Shown: positions 25,401 to 36,842 of the stretch, one piece after another | How the letters are laid out: the number at the start of each line of letters is the position of its first letter | How positions within the stretch are numbered: the stretch's first letter is position 1 | Origin: Tieghemiomyces parasiticus | Lineage: Eukaryota; Kickxellomycota; Dimargaritomycetes; Dimargaritales; Dimargaritaceae | Direction of reading: 5' to 3' | NCBI GenBank assembly: GCA_027575765.1 | Contig: JANBPT010000300.1 | Coordinates: 1 to 46,535 of the forward strand | DNA length: 46,535 nt | Program-made: the position numbers and the translations under genes | The notes under the pieces: model-generated | What the model was told of the DNA's origin: nothing | What the model saw: only the letters and a program-made list of their open reading frames with translations | The model's database searches: none

Positions 25401-26600
25401 GAAGCCAAACTCTACATCCATTGGGTTCCCACCCCCTCCCCCGATACCTCGCGTCTTAATTTGTTGAACTCACTTTAACTAACAAGGGTCTGGCGGGCTA
25501 CATCGCAGAAGCAACTGAATGGTTTTCATTTCAACGATAGTATACCCATAGATCTCAGGATAATGCTATTGGGTGTGGATTAAATCTTTATGGTGGAGGG
25601 CTGATTTTTTCCCCTACCCTTCTTTCCCTGTCAGTCACCGTCATAGCTGTTACCACTTCCGTTTTTCCTGCTTACCTGATACCCCACAGTTCAGCTTCAC
25701 CGATCGATTTTTATTATTCCATAAACTCGATCCTTAGCTGGTCGCTATTCCGCACTTATCAATTTCGCTTCCTTCGATGTTCCCTAGCATACTAATCGTA
25801 GTCACCACGGATATATATATATATATATATAAATCTGTGGTGGGAATGGGGAGGGCCCCGCCACTTCCGACCCCGGTTAGATCAACGAGCTGCAGATTAC
25901 TGGAGACAAAGAGATAGATAACATCCCCCCCCCGCGTGAGCAAAGTGGCAGCGCACAACCACGACCCCACTTATCTCTCTCCCTCCCTCTTATCCGGATA
26001 ATTCCCCAACGTCTTCTAAAGGCCGTGCGACATCTCTCTTCAATCTCTTATTCAGATACGTCATACTCTTTTTCACCTCTTTATCTCATTCATTATTCCA
26101 ACACATATCAGTATGGACACCACATTGATCCTGATTAATTCAATTGACAGTCAAACCTCCCACTATTTGCCCCATCGCATCTAGCTCCACAGCCGTCCCA
26201 AGCAGTGGCCCCAATCTACGACGTCAGGAATGGTAGCGTATGTACTTCGGCCACCCATGTCGCTTAATTTATACATTTGCTTCTGGCTTAAGCGTCCATC
26301 ACCATTCTAACTTAGCAACTCGATGGACAATACACCATCTTGTAGGGTACTCTGCTTTTTCCGCCTGTACACCAGATATATCCCGGAAGAGCCTTTGTTT
26401 TTTGGTTAATTAGTTTACTCAGGGATAAACATGTATAAATTCATAGGTAGTAATAAATAATATCATGACGGTATTTCATATGGATGAGGGGCTAGCAGTC
26501 CTCAGCACCCATTGGTGCAGAGGCGGGGCAGGAGGGGTATGGATGGGGGTTAAGAAGAAATACAATAAGGAGAGTTACAAACACGCATGAGGGGAGGCCA
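25401..26600. other. Gene desert, part 5: pyrimidine-rich spacer before the kinase gene
   Basis: The plus strand is CT-rich from about 25580 to 26110, with an (AT)10 hairpin at 25803-25842. The kinase gene ends convergently at 26637, so this is its downstream side. No gene is recognised. Confidence 0.45.
25803..25842. repeat. (AT)10 microsatellite inside a larger inverted repeat
   Basis: Ten AT dinucleotides (25811-25830) are flanked by CACCAC (25803-25808) and its complement GTGGTG (25837-25842), with further near-pairing inward. The whole tract can fold as one long hairpin, beyond a simple AT repeat. Confidence 0.65.
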
Positions 26601-26636
26601 ATGGGGGATAGCATAAAATGGCCACGGAAGCAAAAT

Positions 26637-29095
26637 TTAGCATAGGTATTCAAGCAGACGCTCCACAACCTGGCTCATGGAGGGCCGCTGGGCCGGGTCC
26701 TGCGCCCACATATCCTGGATCAGGGACAGCAGAGTCTGCGGGTAACGCTTTAGTTTTGCGAGGGAGGGGCGGTAATTCCGGTCGCGCACCTGAATATACA
26801 GCTGGTGCTCGGTAAAGTCGGAGTACGGGAAAGGCTCGGCGCCCCACTGTAGAATCTCCCAGTAGATGAGCCCGCACGCATACACGTCCACCTTCTCCGT
26901 GTAGCTTGGATTGACCGTCCAGAACTCGGGGGCTTGCCAATTGGGTGTTCCGCATTGCGTATGGATCATGGTGTTGGCGCGCGGTCGGATGCGGGCTAGA
27001 CCAAAGTCGTTGATCTTGGCCCGGTTGTCGCCGCTGATCAAGATATTCATCGATTTGAGATCCTGGGTGAGGGGAAGGTGCGGTACGAATCCGGCGAGGG
27101 GTAGGGGGGTGCGGTTAGTGGTCTCGCGTATTTTCCTTCGTAACTGTCGTTGCAAGTGGAGCAGGCTGTTAGTAGGTGCCAAGATTCAAGTTGGACGCTC
27201 AGCGATCAGCCCGAGGAGGACTTACCCGGTGAATGACGCTAGGCCTCCGCGTGTGAAGGTAGGCCACACCCAAAGCGATATCGTGCATATACATCGTCTG
27301 CATTGTCGAAATGAGGTTTAGCCAGGCGAAGGTGGTAATAGGTTAGAGAGGCCGGGCGTAACAATAACGATCGAGACAGTCAGCGCATAGAGTGGTCGAC
27401 TAATAACACGGGAGAAGGGTACTGATTAGTTATTTTTATCTCACTTACCATCTGGGCAAAGCCTGGTCGTCGTGTGCGCCGAAAGTAGTCAAACAGGTCG
27501 CCGTGTTCGCAAAGCTCCGTGATGATGCACAACCGCCGGGCGTTAGTAGAGACGCCAATGAAGCGTACAATGTTTTCATGCCGGAGTTGCCTGGATATTA
27601 AGATATAAAAAGAGAGGTGGACGGGGGAGTTAAATGCTGGGCTGGATCGTGGGGTTACGTTCGAGCCTGACTGGGCAAGTCCATCAAAACGCCGGGTAAC
27701 TCAGGTCACCTCACTTACTTCAAGACACTGATTTCGTGCTTGATTTCAACGAAATCCTCGGCACTGAAGTCGGTGATACGGAGTTCGCCAACAGCGACGG
27801 GTTGCTGAAGGTATAAAGAGGTAGCAGAAAGAAATAGTCCAATAGGTAAAAATTGTGAGTGGTTGATCGTTGTTGGAGTGGATAAAGATCATTAACGCAC
27901 GATAGGTTAAGTAACGCTACTGGTATGGGCGTCAAAGCGGGACTTACCCCGAGATAGCTGCCTGCATAGCAGTCTTTAAAACCTCCCGATCCGAGCTTCT
28001 TGCCTATTTCGAGCGAGTCAAAGGAAATCTCGTCGACCACGTCTGACAGGTCGTCGAAGTAGTCGGACTGGTAAATGGAGGATTGGCGCACGCTCTGGGC
28101 TTCCAGTTGTGGCGTGGACGGGGCTGGGATGGGGCGGGCCCCCAGTTTCTAGAAACGAGGGTAGAACAGAGGGCAGGAAAGAAGGGGGGAGAGGTGAATT
28201 TCCGAGGGTGGACAATTTCACATGAAAGATTGGGCACAGGTTAGTCCGCTTGGATGCTCCGATAAGGAGTGACGTGTTCGACCGATCCAGCACCACATTG
28301 AAGTTGTGTCGAGAACAAACCGGACAACTTACCCAGTCCATGAGCGACTGGATTAGGGTCGCTTTGGAGCCCTCGGTCTTGAGTCCTGACGATAGGCAGA
28401 TGAATGGGTAAGGAGGTCAAGGAGAAGGTTTCGAATGTTAGCGAACGGAGTTTCGCAAGGTGGTGGAAGGAGACGTCGGCGGGAAAAACGGGATGCAGAT
28501 AATATGGACCGGCTGCAGGCTTAACCCTTCCGCTGACGGTGGTCAAAAGGTACCCCATCTAGGGGTGAAGGAGTCGCCCCCCCCCTACTGGGTACACTCC
28601 CACACAGCTGCAGCGTTGTACGAACATCGCCCTCTTTCGTACTGCGTCCCTCCCCAACCGTGTCTGCATACACTCTCCCTTGAATCAGTGCTTGGCCTAG
28701 AATTCCCTCCAGCAGGGTTGAAAATAAATGAAGTCAGGGGAATGGGTTCTAATCCACAGCGGCGCAACTGAGATTAATAGTTTTTGATTTTTCTTCCAAG
28801 CAAAGAAGTAGCAAGAATGGTTACGGAGGGAAGGCGATGTCGACCGCAGCGGCCATGGAGGGCATTATCTTCGTAATAGAGCGGTGTTTGTTGCAAAAGT
28901 CATTGGCGAGGGTTGGGTGCGGACCGTTTCGGCCAGTATGCTGTGCGGGGGGGGGGTTATATTTAAGGTGCTGGCAAACTTACCTCGGTCCTGGCATAGC
29001 ACGATGAGGTCCGCCTTGATCATGCGGTTCAGGGTGAACCAGTTCTCATTCTCGAGCAGCTCGTCGACGTGCCGGGTGATGGTCTGGAAGGCCAT
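26637..29095 (-). CDS. SAP-domain protein kinase with a WNK-like lysine arrangement (363 aa, seven exons)
   Basis: Exons inferred from reading frame and GT-AG borders: 29095-28984, 28385-28333, 28148-27948, 27804-27719, 27590-27449, 27297-27226, 27062-26637. All junctions keep frame. Residues about 26-55 form a SAP motif (LIVLCQDRGL, then GSKATLI), a fold usually binding DNA or chromatin. Residues about 98-360 are a kinase domain: glycine loop GSGGFK (108-113), alpha-C Glu146, HRDLK (221-225) with Asn228, DFG (241-243), APE (266-268). At the usual ATP-binding lysine there is Gly128 (VAVG); Lys113 in the glycine loop could replace it, as in WNK kinases. Other catalytic residues are intact, so I expect an active kinase of a TKL-like fungal group; substrate unknown. 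The start is the only ATG found before the SAP motif; the first intron (598 bases) is longest. Kinase identity is certain; exon 1 is likely because the SAP motif spans the junction. Confidence 0.9.
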
Positions 29096-30150
29096 GGCGT
29101 CGGGAGGAGGTGGCGTACGAGCCCTGGAAGATTTGAGCGGGTCTGCCGATGAGGAAGGAATGCGTCGGATGCGGAGTTGGAATTGTCAAGGCTGGAGTGC
29201 GGAGTTTACGGGCCGCAGGCCGTGTCGAACCGACCTATTAGGCACTAGGGAGCAGATGAAGTCAACCAGGTGCGAAAGTCCCAACAGCGCGGAGCACGGT
29301 GCCGACCAGTAGGATTGAAGTCTTGAAAAATCTAGCCGTGGACGGCAGTACTGAGCGCCTAAAGGTATACAAAGAGGAGGTGAAGGTGGAAGGGGGGTAC
29401 TTAAGAATGCGAATGACAAGCGTATATTGCAATGAAAGAAAGGAGGTTGGCCGAGGACAGCGGCGAGGGTATAATGAAAATGCCCTTGGCATACAGACTA
29501 CCCGGTGCTACTTCAAAGTGGTGGTAGAGCGAGAGAGAGAGAGAATTGGTCAGTGTATGCGTTTCAAGGTTGGCCAGAGTGTATAGCTAAGCGCGGACTT
29601 TTAGAGGGAAACGAGGCAAGGGGGATAAAAAGGAAAAGCAACCGGGATAGTGGGTGGGCCGGCCGGGACAGTAGTATTTATATTTCTATGGGCCTGACAG
29701 TACCAGGATCTTCTGGTGTCGAACGTCGTGGAAATAAGTGGGAACTATGTATGTGCTGGCAAAACAGGATGAAATGTGGCGGAATAGAATAGCAATAGTA
29801 TAACGAGGAGGAGGGAGATGACGGCCATGTACGCTGTCGTGTGGTACGGTTGAGATGGGCAGAGGGGGGGGGTCTTACGGGCCCAGGCTTATAGAGGGCA
29901 GGTGAAGTAAGTGGGTGGGCGTAAGACCGGCAGGCTCGTGTTGTGGTGGCGGAGGGCACGGGAATGCGCGAAACAGGGTCATCCGCATCGAAATTCCGTG
30001 ATCTTTCTTTCATAAGGCTGGTAATGCCGAGTGTTTCAGGCAGGGGGAGGGGTCGCGACCCTCGGAGGAGTGCGGGGAAAGATTAGGGAGGAGGGGGTAA
30101 TAAAGCGTGGCGGTGCGGGGTTGTAGGAGACCCATGGTACCGAGGAGGAG
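29096..30150 (-). promoter_or_regulatory. Pyrimidine-rich (sense strand) leader of the kinase gene
   Basis: The plus strand is strongly purine-rich over about 1 kb, so the strand sense to the kinase gene is CT-rich. It includes a short GA microsatellite near 29529-29543. Short open frames here have no recognisable motif. I see no TATA box. Confidence 0.4.
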
Positions 30151-32075
30151 GCTAGGCCGGAATCGGCATGGGTGGCGAAGCCACAAGGACTATGCAGGGA
30201 GAACAGAGGGAGGGCAAGCGTTGTGAGTCCTGCTGTGCCGTTCCAGGCAGGGCCGCCGCCTTCCTTCGACTCTAAAGCGGGGGATCCAGTCCAACGAATC
30301 CATTATGGCCCATGCCCGTCGAGGATGGGTCTAGCCGCACGGCTTGGAAGCAAGGGCTGGTGTTGGAACCAGACTACTTATTGCGTATACAGAGATAGGC
30401 TGCTGGACGGCTACATTGAGGCTGCCCCCACCCCAACCAAAGCATTTTGAAACAAACAGTTGGCCAGGTCGGGAAACACATGCCGTACTCTTGGGTCGCC
30501 CTGTAGGTGGAGACGGGTACTGCGGCTCGTGACCAGACCCATCTGGAGATGGGCGGGACGCTGTGGAACGTGCGACTGCGGGCTGCTTCCACCAGACGTC
30601 CATCTTCATTATGGCCCTCGTATTTGGGCGGAACAGAGTGGTTGGAAGGGTGGACACTATTAGAGACTGACAGTGGTTGGATCGACCGAAGGCGGGCTTA
30701 CATGGACACAAAGGTGGGCGCCGTGGGGATTCTGGATGCCAAGGCCTGAAGCAACGCCTCATGCGTCGGCGGAAAGGGGGGGAACCGCTGTAGCCCCCGT
30801 AGAGACCGGCGCCGGCAATCAGCCAGTCAGGTTAGCAAGGTTATTAGGGGGACAGGGGTCGATGACGCATCCCAGATGGGGCATGTACAAGGTACTTTCC
30901 CTACATACCGTGGTGGGCACCCTCCCTAGATTCCTGGTCACACCACTAGCCGGCCCTCCCCACCGCACCCCACGCTGTCATCCTCAAAATCGCACTACAC
31001 AGACCGAGTCACCTGACAGACAGTGGTCCCGGTTTCTGGCGCACCACTATTAGCGGCTACCAAGGTCGGATACCGCAGTCCTATCCCCCTTTGGCCTACC
31101 CTCCAGCCGAATACACCGCCCGTGGCCTTCGGCCCAAACGAAACTGCCGCCCAGAGCACCCCTTCCCCGCCCCAGTCCCCCTCAGCAACACAGGGCGGAG
31201 GGTCAACTGACAGGTCATTCTAATTCCCGCCTTATGGCCTAGCCACCGCACCTCCCCCGCCCCTCAAAAATTAACTAGCAATACGACCGCACCGCACCAA
31301 TGACGAATAAGCAATGGTCTCGCTGGATGGAAAGGTACAAGTAAGCGGACGCTTTCTAGCCTACCTTCTCCAGCTGATCCAAGATCAAGGGTAGTGGTCC
31401 AATCGTTTGCGCATCCGGGCAAGGAACCCAGGCTTGGGGCTACCCCCCCCCACGGTTCGGGTCGTTTCCATGCCCTACTTGTAGTCAGCATGCCGGCTGT
31501 TGGGGCTCGATATTTTCCTCGTGAATCTATCCTAGGTGACGCCACGATCCAGGTGGGGTATTAATCAACAGAGGATTCCGGGCTCTGACGTCCAGTAATG
31601 CTATGCAGGGCCAGGCGGCCCAGTGCGACACGGAATTGTCAGGCAGCCGATGGGGGGAGGGAGAGGGAGGCCTTGTAGACGATAGGGGAGCCCCACTAAC
31701 CTCCACGTCGTGTCCGGGGCTTGGTTGGCTTACCAGGCAGATTTTTAAACTTAGATCCCAGCAGGAATTTAACGTGTGGGGAGCAGAGCGAGGTGCGGAG
31801 AAGAGCAGTGTAGAAATAGCCCCCAGTTTTCAGTGCTTACCATGTGAACCCGGAATACCTTGGTTGAAGGCAGATGGTATATAACCTGTGGATGGCGGTC
31901 TCGCTTCTGAGAATCCTGCTGTCCCTTTCCTCGAAAATCTCCACATAAGATAGTGCCACGGTTGCCATTTAATGATAACAATAATAATAAACGATTACTG
32001 GACGGATACACCGGAATATCGTATACTAGGTACCTGCCTCAAGGAGGACACGGATAAGCAAGGTCCCGGGTCCCT
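30151..32075. other. Intergenic stretch, no gene recognised
   Basis: Between the kinase leader and the 3' end of the lactone oxidase gene only short frames occur (up to 143 codons on the minus strand at 30331-30762) with no family resemblance. CT-rich DNA on the plus strand appears around 30900-31260. Confidence 0.5.
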
Positions 32076-34185
32076 TTATAACTTGGATTTAAGTGGGCGG
32101 TTCGCAAACTGCCCCTGGATCTTGGGATCCTCGGGGATTTCGGGCTTGCCGCCCGGGAGGAGATGGCGTTTAAGGTAGTCGTTTAAAAAGATGTTCTTGG
32201 GGTCCAGGCGCCGGCGTACCGCCAGGAAGTCGTCCAACCGGGGGTACACCCGGGCCAGGTCCTCGTAGGACATCAAATGGTACTGTTGAAGGGACATGGG
32301 CGCAATGCATAATGTGAGTTGGAATGTGTTAGACTAGTTGTGTCTGTTTCTTTTGCTTTAGAGCGGTACATCACCTAGCCCAAGGGCTAGGTTTTATCGA
32401 CGAGCCCAACAAATGAGCGTCTCTTACCTTGGCCCAGTGCGGCCGCCCGTCGTGTGACTTCATGACCCGTTCAAAGTCCAGCCAGAAGTTGCGGTATGGT
32501 ACATTCTTATTAAAGGGCCTGATATCGTGGGCGTCGTGGAGTGGTGACGGGAGGAGAGGGGACGCAGGAAGCCAAAATTGGTAGAGGAAGGCCGTTAGCA
32601 GATCATGTGTGACGGCACCAAGTAACTGTTTCGCCTGGGACAGTCCAAAAATAGCCCAATACGCTCTTCGCAGTTCATTGTTCTCCTTCCCCACGCACAC
32701 ACACACACACACACACTTACTTGTACATAACTACACCAATGTAGCACACATCGCGGCCATAGCTCGGTGATAACCACACGTCGTCACGGCGCACGAAACG
32801 AATCTCGATGGGGAAATGGATTGGGTAGCGTGCGTTGGCCAGCACAGCGTTAAGATCGCGGATGGCGGCGGCCGTGTGCTCTATCGGGATGGCCCACTCG
32901 TTGGTGTACTGTCGGAACATGCAGTCAAAATTAAACACCCGGTTGCTGTCATCCACCAGGTGGACACGCCGCGCGTAGTGTTTGGACCAGAACCAGCGTT
33001 CTACTTCCGGGAGAAAGGACGGGAGGAACCGTGTACCGTAGAGTTCAAGTTCGTAGACGTAGCGGTCCTTGAGCCGGGTGATAGCCCAGGGTTCCGCGGG
33101 CCTCAGGACGGGCTGGGGTAGTTGATAAAAGTGTGTGTGGTTGGACAGAGTGGTAGAGCAGTTATAATAAACCTACAAATAGCTGATTATCCGCAACCAT
33201 TCATCCAGGAGGTCCAGGCGGCCGAGGGGAAGGCTAGGCCGGTTTCTCCAGAGTATGACTTTCGACCGGGATTCACGGCTTACCTTGTCCGTGCGGTTCA
33301 ACTTCGAGATGACCACCTTATTGGAGTACGGGAACCATAAAAACTTGGTATGCTGGGCGGCGTGGACGAGCTGGTCCATATCGTCGAGCATCGTCTCAAA
33401 CTCAATTGGTTCCTGGACGCTCTCAAGACGGAACGCCGGTTCACACTGGATAGAGACGCGGGTAACGATCCCTAGGGCGCCGATATGGCAGCGAGCGGCG
33501 GCGAAGACGTCTGCATTCTGCGCAGGCGAACAATCCATCACCCGACCGCAGCCATTGACCAGGCGAACGTAACGGACCGATGAGGACAGGTTGCCAAATT
33601 GGATGCCCGTCCCGTGAGTCCCCGTCGCGATAGCCCCGGCTAGACTCTGCTCACTGATGGCGCCCAGGACGCTTAGGGCCAGGCCTTGTGCGCGGAGGAT
33701 AGGGTGCATCTCGTGGAGGCGGACACCGGCTTCGAAGGTGGCCGTATTGGTCCGAGTGTCAATCTAGGGAAACGAGTGAAGTAAAGGGGGCAAAGGGTAT
33801 TGGAGGCAGCGTCTGGAGGTTAACTCCGGGCCCCCGCTGTTGTAGCCCCCACTCCTCCGCCCCGTGGCGTCCATATTCAATAAACACCGCTAACACCCCA
33901 CCGGGTCTTCAGCTTGGCCTGGGCCTTGACAGCTGACGCTGAGCGATAACCTACCTCAATGAGCTTGTTCATTTTGTCCATGTTCAGCATGTAGCCGTCG
34001 CTGCACGGCAGGTCGGAGGGCGAATGGCCAGCGCCGAACACCTTGACGACCTTGCCTTCGTCGGCAGCCCGCTTCACCAGGGCGACGACCTCGTCCTCCG
34101 TCTCGGGCTCAAAGTAGAGCTCGGGACGACACTCAAAGGTTTGGGCCCAGTTGCGGTAGGTAAAGGAGGGGTCGGGGGAACTCAT
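32076..34185 (-). CDS. ALO1: D-arabinono-1,4-lactone oxidase-like flavoprotein with C-terminal SKL (466 aa, five exons)
   Basis: Exons: 34185-33955, 33763-33284, 33112-32721, 32518-32428, 32282-32076; introns 145-202 bases, donors GTAAG except GTAGGT at the first. The enzyme family oxidises D-arabinono-1,4-lactone to D-erythroascorbate, using FAD and making hydrogen peroxide. The N-terminal FAD domain (about 20-210) has GAGHSPSD; its His54 is in the position of the covalent FAD histidine. A GTHGTG FAD-contact loop follows, then the family's C-terminal domain with NEWAIPIEH and the substrate-site HWAK at 395-398. The last residues are SKL, a canonical peroxisomal PTS1, unlike the mitochondrial yeast enzyme, which is also longer (526 aa). 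The start fits the family N-terminus (YRNWAQTF). Identity is strong; substrate choice among aldonolactones is by family. Confidence 0.93.
32700..32720 (-). repeat. (CA)n microsatellite at the 5' splice site of lactone oxidase intron 3
   Basis: On the minus strand the donor GTAAGT is followed at once by a run of GT dinucleotides. The tract therefore sits inside the start of the intron and supplies several extra GT dinucleotides next to the true splice site. Confidence 0.8.
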
Positions 34186-34510
34186 GACGGTAATGCCCGG
34201 TGAGGGGAGGGGACAAAAGGGGAAGAATGCTAGAGGTATAGGTGTTGTAAAGTGGGGTTAATGGTGACAGGGCAATGGTAAACGGGTCCGGTGGAGGTAA
34301 GGAAAGTAAGCGTGGGTGGGAAAGAGAAGGCGTGGAGACGGAAGTAACCAAGCGTGGGATCCCTCGGGGGACTGGCTCGTAGGGTTGAATAGGGCCTGCA
34401 GAGTTAGGACAGAGAAGAGGTCGACAGAGAGGTGAGTGGGGAAGAGAATGGTCAGGGAAAGTGGGCTCTAAAAGAGGTGAAAGACGGTTACGTCGAGTGA
34501 AGGTGCAGAA
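34186..34510 (-). promoter_or_regulatory. Pyrimidine-rich (sense strand) leader of the lactone oxidase gene
   Basis: The plus strand is GA-rich directly upstream of the lactone oxidase start codon, giving a CT-rich sense strand as for the other genes in the window. The boundary to ordinary DNA falls near 34510. Confidence 0.4.
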
Positions 34511-35354
34511 GTGGGGATAAATAAGGTTACTGGACTAACTGATGGTAGTTTTCAAGGGTTCTTAACTCGAACTATACGGGCGTCGCAACCTGCTGCAAGC
34601 GTACACTTCTCGTCTGGATGTCGCTGTAACTTGAATCATGGCTATGTAAAGCCCCAGCGATTGCTAAAAAATTTAATTAGTCTATTGCCTTACCATAAAT
34701 GTAGAGCCAGGTTACGTTACTAATGGTGGCGTCGTATAGGTAGTAGTCGCTGGCTTTAACGGAGCCGCTGATGAAATTGGTCGTAGCTCATGGTACTGTG
34801 ACACCCGATATTCGACATGGCTGGGCAGCCTTAGGTCTCACTTTGCAGCACGCAGCAAATGGAAAAAGATTGGGAGTGACAGGTTTAGGCCTACTGCCTG
34901 GTAATCGTTAGAAGGCCAACCTCATCCTCACGCCAAATCACCAGGCACTGTCCTCATCAAGTTTATCAGCGCAGTATAGTAAGCCACAGCACCGAATGCA
35001 GCTTCCAAGGGGGTGGTGGCCGCAACCAAAAGCAGCGTAAAAACCTCTACATGCTAACGAGGCTAGAGGCAGTGGGGTCCTATGTAGAAGCCCGTTTATC
35101 ATGAAGGTTCTTGGCTTTTTAGCCATGGGAATTTAAATACCATACATACAGAAGGTAATTAATGTTCAGGTCTGGCGAAGTTTGAGGTCTCGGACATTGG
35201 CGCTGTAGATAAAATCAAGGAGTGGCTTAGGCGAGGAATCGAATGGTATAAGCCATTCCAGGATTGAACCATTTCCGATTTTACACCTTGCTTTATGTAA
35301 ACCATCCATTATTACATTTTTAATTCCCACTCTGCCCAATTAACCAGGAGTGAT
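34511..35354. other. Spacer upstream of the mariner relic, possibly including its 5' end
   Basis: AT-richer DNA similar in texture to 180-2430. No gene is recognised; a 62-codon minus frame at 34938-35126 shows no motif. The mariner element's 5' untranslated part and left terminal repeat should lie here, but I could not identify a matching terminal inverted repeat. Confidence 0.35.
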
Positions 35355-36416
35355 GTATGGGTCCATATTTATAATTACGATCTGGAGGACTGCAAGGCAG
35401 ATACTATTCTAGCTGTTTTGCCTTCCAAGATGGGCTCGGCTGCCCCTAGCCACTTCACCATCTACAGGTGGCTGGCTTGCTTTTCCACAGGTCACCACTC
35501 TTTTGGATATGACCCTTGTCCTGGCCGCCCATCAGATGACTTTGGTTGATTATATGGGGACATAATCCTGAAATGGCTAAAGGAAGACCCTCGTCTTATT
35601 GCTGAGCAGCTGTCCTAGGCTTGCCGCACTTCTTCTATTACCAGGCACAGAGTTCTGCACAGGGACCTGGGGTTGCACAGCTATTTCAATAGCTGGATCC
35701 CCCACAACCTCACCGACGACCAGCGCCACAAGCGGGTACGTTGTGCCACTAAGTTTCTGGAGGAGTCTGACCGGACTAGAAACTACCTGCTGGACTCCAT
35801 CGTCACAGGTAACGAGACATAGGTGCACCTTTATGACCCCCCCCCCCCTGTTGGCTCTAGTCACCAGAGGTGGTGCCCTAAAAGTGGCCCTGTCCCAACT
35901 GAGACTCACCAAGGCCATACCACACCCAAGGTGATACTGACCATTGTTTTTCACCAGGTGTGGCCTATTACACCTGAGTGCCAATTCCCCCCTGGTGTCA
36001 AGGTCTCCACCAAACTCTACGTAAAGTACGGGCTGGAGCCCATGATCCAGGCCTGGGCGGAGGCACGTGGAGGTCTGGACCATCCTCCATGACTCTACCT
36101 TGATAATGCACCACCACATTGCGCCACGGCTCCCTCTATCTATATATCCGACTCTAAACTCAAACTTCTGCCAGCCCCTCCCTACAGCCCTGATCATGCC
36201 CCCGGGGATTCCTGGTTGTTCAAAGGTATCATACAGCGGCTGAGGGGTAAGAAGTCCACCACACTGGAAGCGGTCGTGGACGCCTGGCGATTGGAGCTAG
36301 CCAGTCTCCAGGCAAATGATTTTAGAGCCTGTTATGGTCGCTGGATAGAAAGGGCTTATCAAGTAGTACACAATGGTGGTATTATCAACAAACATCATTT
36401 AAACTTTAATGTCTCA
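35355..36416 (+). pseudogene. Degenerate mariner-family (DD34D) transposase
   Basis: One continuous plus-strand frame carries the mariner signature but is broken by four stops: TGA after GRPSDDFG, TAG after the EQLS stretch, TAG after TGNET, and TGA before LYLDNAPPH. No frameshift is needed. The N-terminal DNA-binding part reads LAVLPSKMGSAAPSHFTIYRW followed by GRPSD. In the catalytic domain the first Asp is replaced by Asn (TGNET where TGDETW is usual), and the following Trp is the stop. The second Asp (LDNAP) and third Asp (YSPDHAPGD) remain, with exactly 34 residues between them. A run of 12 C (35837-35848) interrupts the region after the first catalytic motif. The start codon is not seen, and the 3' end is approximate. 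It cannot make an active enzyme. Confidence 0.9.
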
Positions 36417-36842
36417 AAAATTGATTGCATCACCTATATAGTCCATCCAATTATTTTATTTAAAGAACTGCGTTGGTTGCAGTTCCAAGTCTGCTATTCT
36501 TTTTTCTATGGAAAAAATAGTTGGCCCTTAGTAAGCCGCCTTCCGAAACAGAAGTGCCCTGGAAAAGAGAAGTTATCAGAGGAGTCTCTTCCCCCCTTCA
36601 CCACACCGAAATCAGGCAAAAAAAAGTATCTTACAGCAACCTCTTAGTTGTTAGATATCGCTGCCGCAGCAGCATACCCATAAACAGGCTACCAGCCACT
36701 GAGCTTCAACATTCGCGTGGCAGCCCCGAATTGCGCATCGGCCTCTCATCCAGGCCTGCCGAATGTGTAGCTATCCTGTGCACCGTTTTCACTGACGAGA
36801 CGCATCGACATCTCCTCCCCATCTGATGTTCCCAATCCTGCC
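36417..36842 (+). other. Tail of the mariner element and spacer before SUMO
   Basis: AT-rich DNA directly follows the transposase relic (to about 36530) and then returns to normal composition. The right terminal repeat is expected here but was not found by eye. The open frame running on from the relic is non-homologous. Confidence 0.35.

Noticed and set aside
34938..35126. 62-codon minus-strand frame near the mariner relic
   Set aside because: No recognisable domain and opposite in strand to the transposase; not supportable as a gene.
36417..36647. Open frame continuing past the mariner relic
   Set aside because: The part after the transposase end has no mariner or other similarity; it is accidental read-through.
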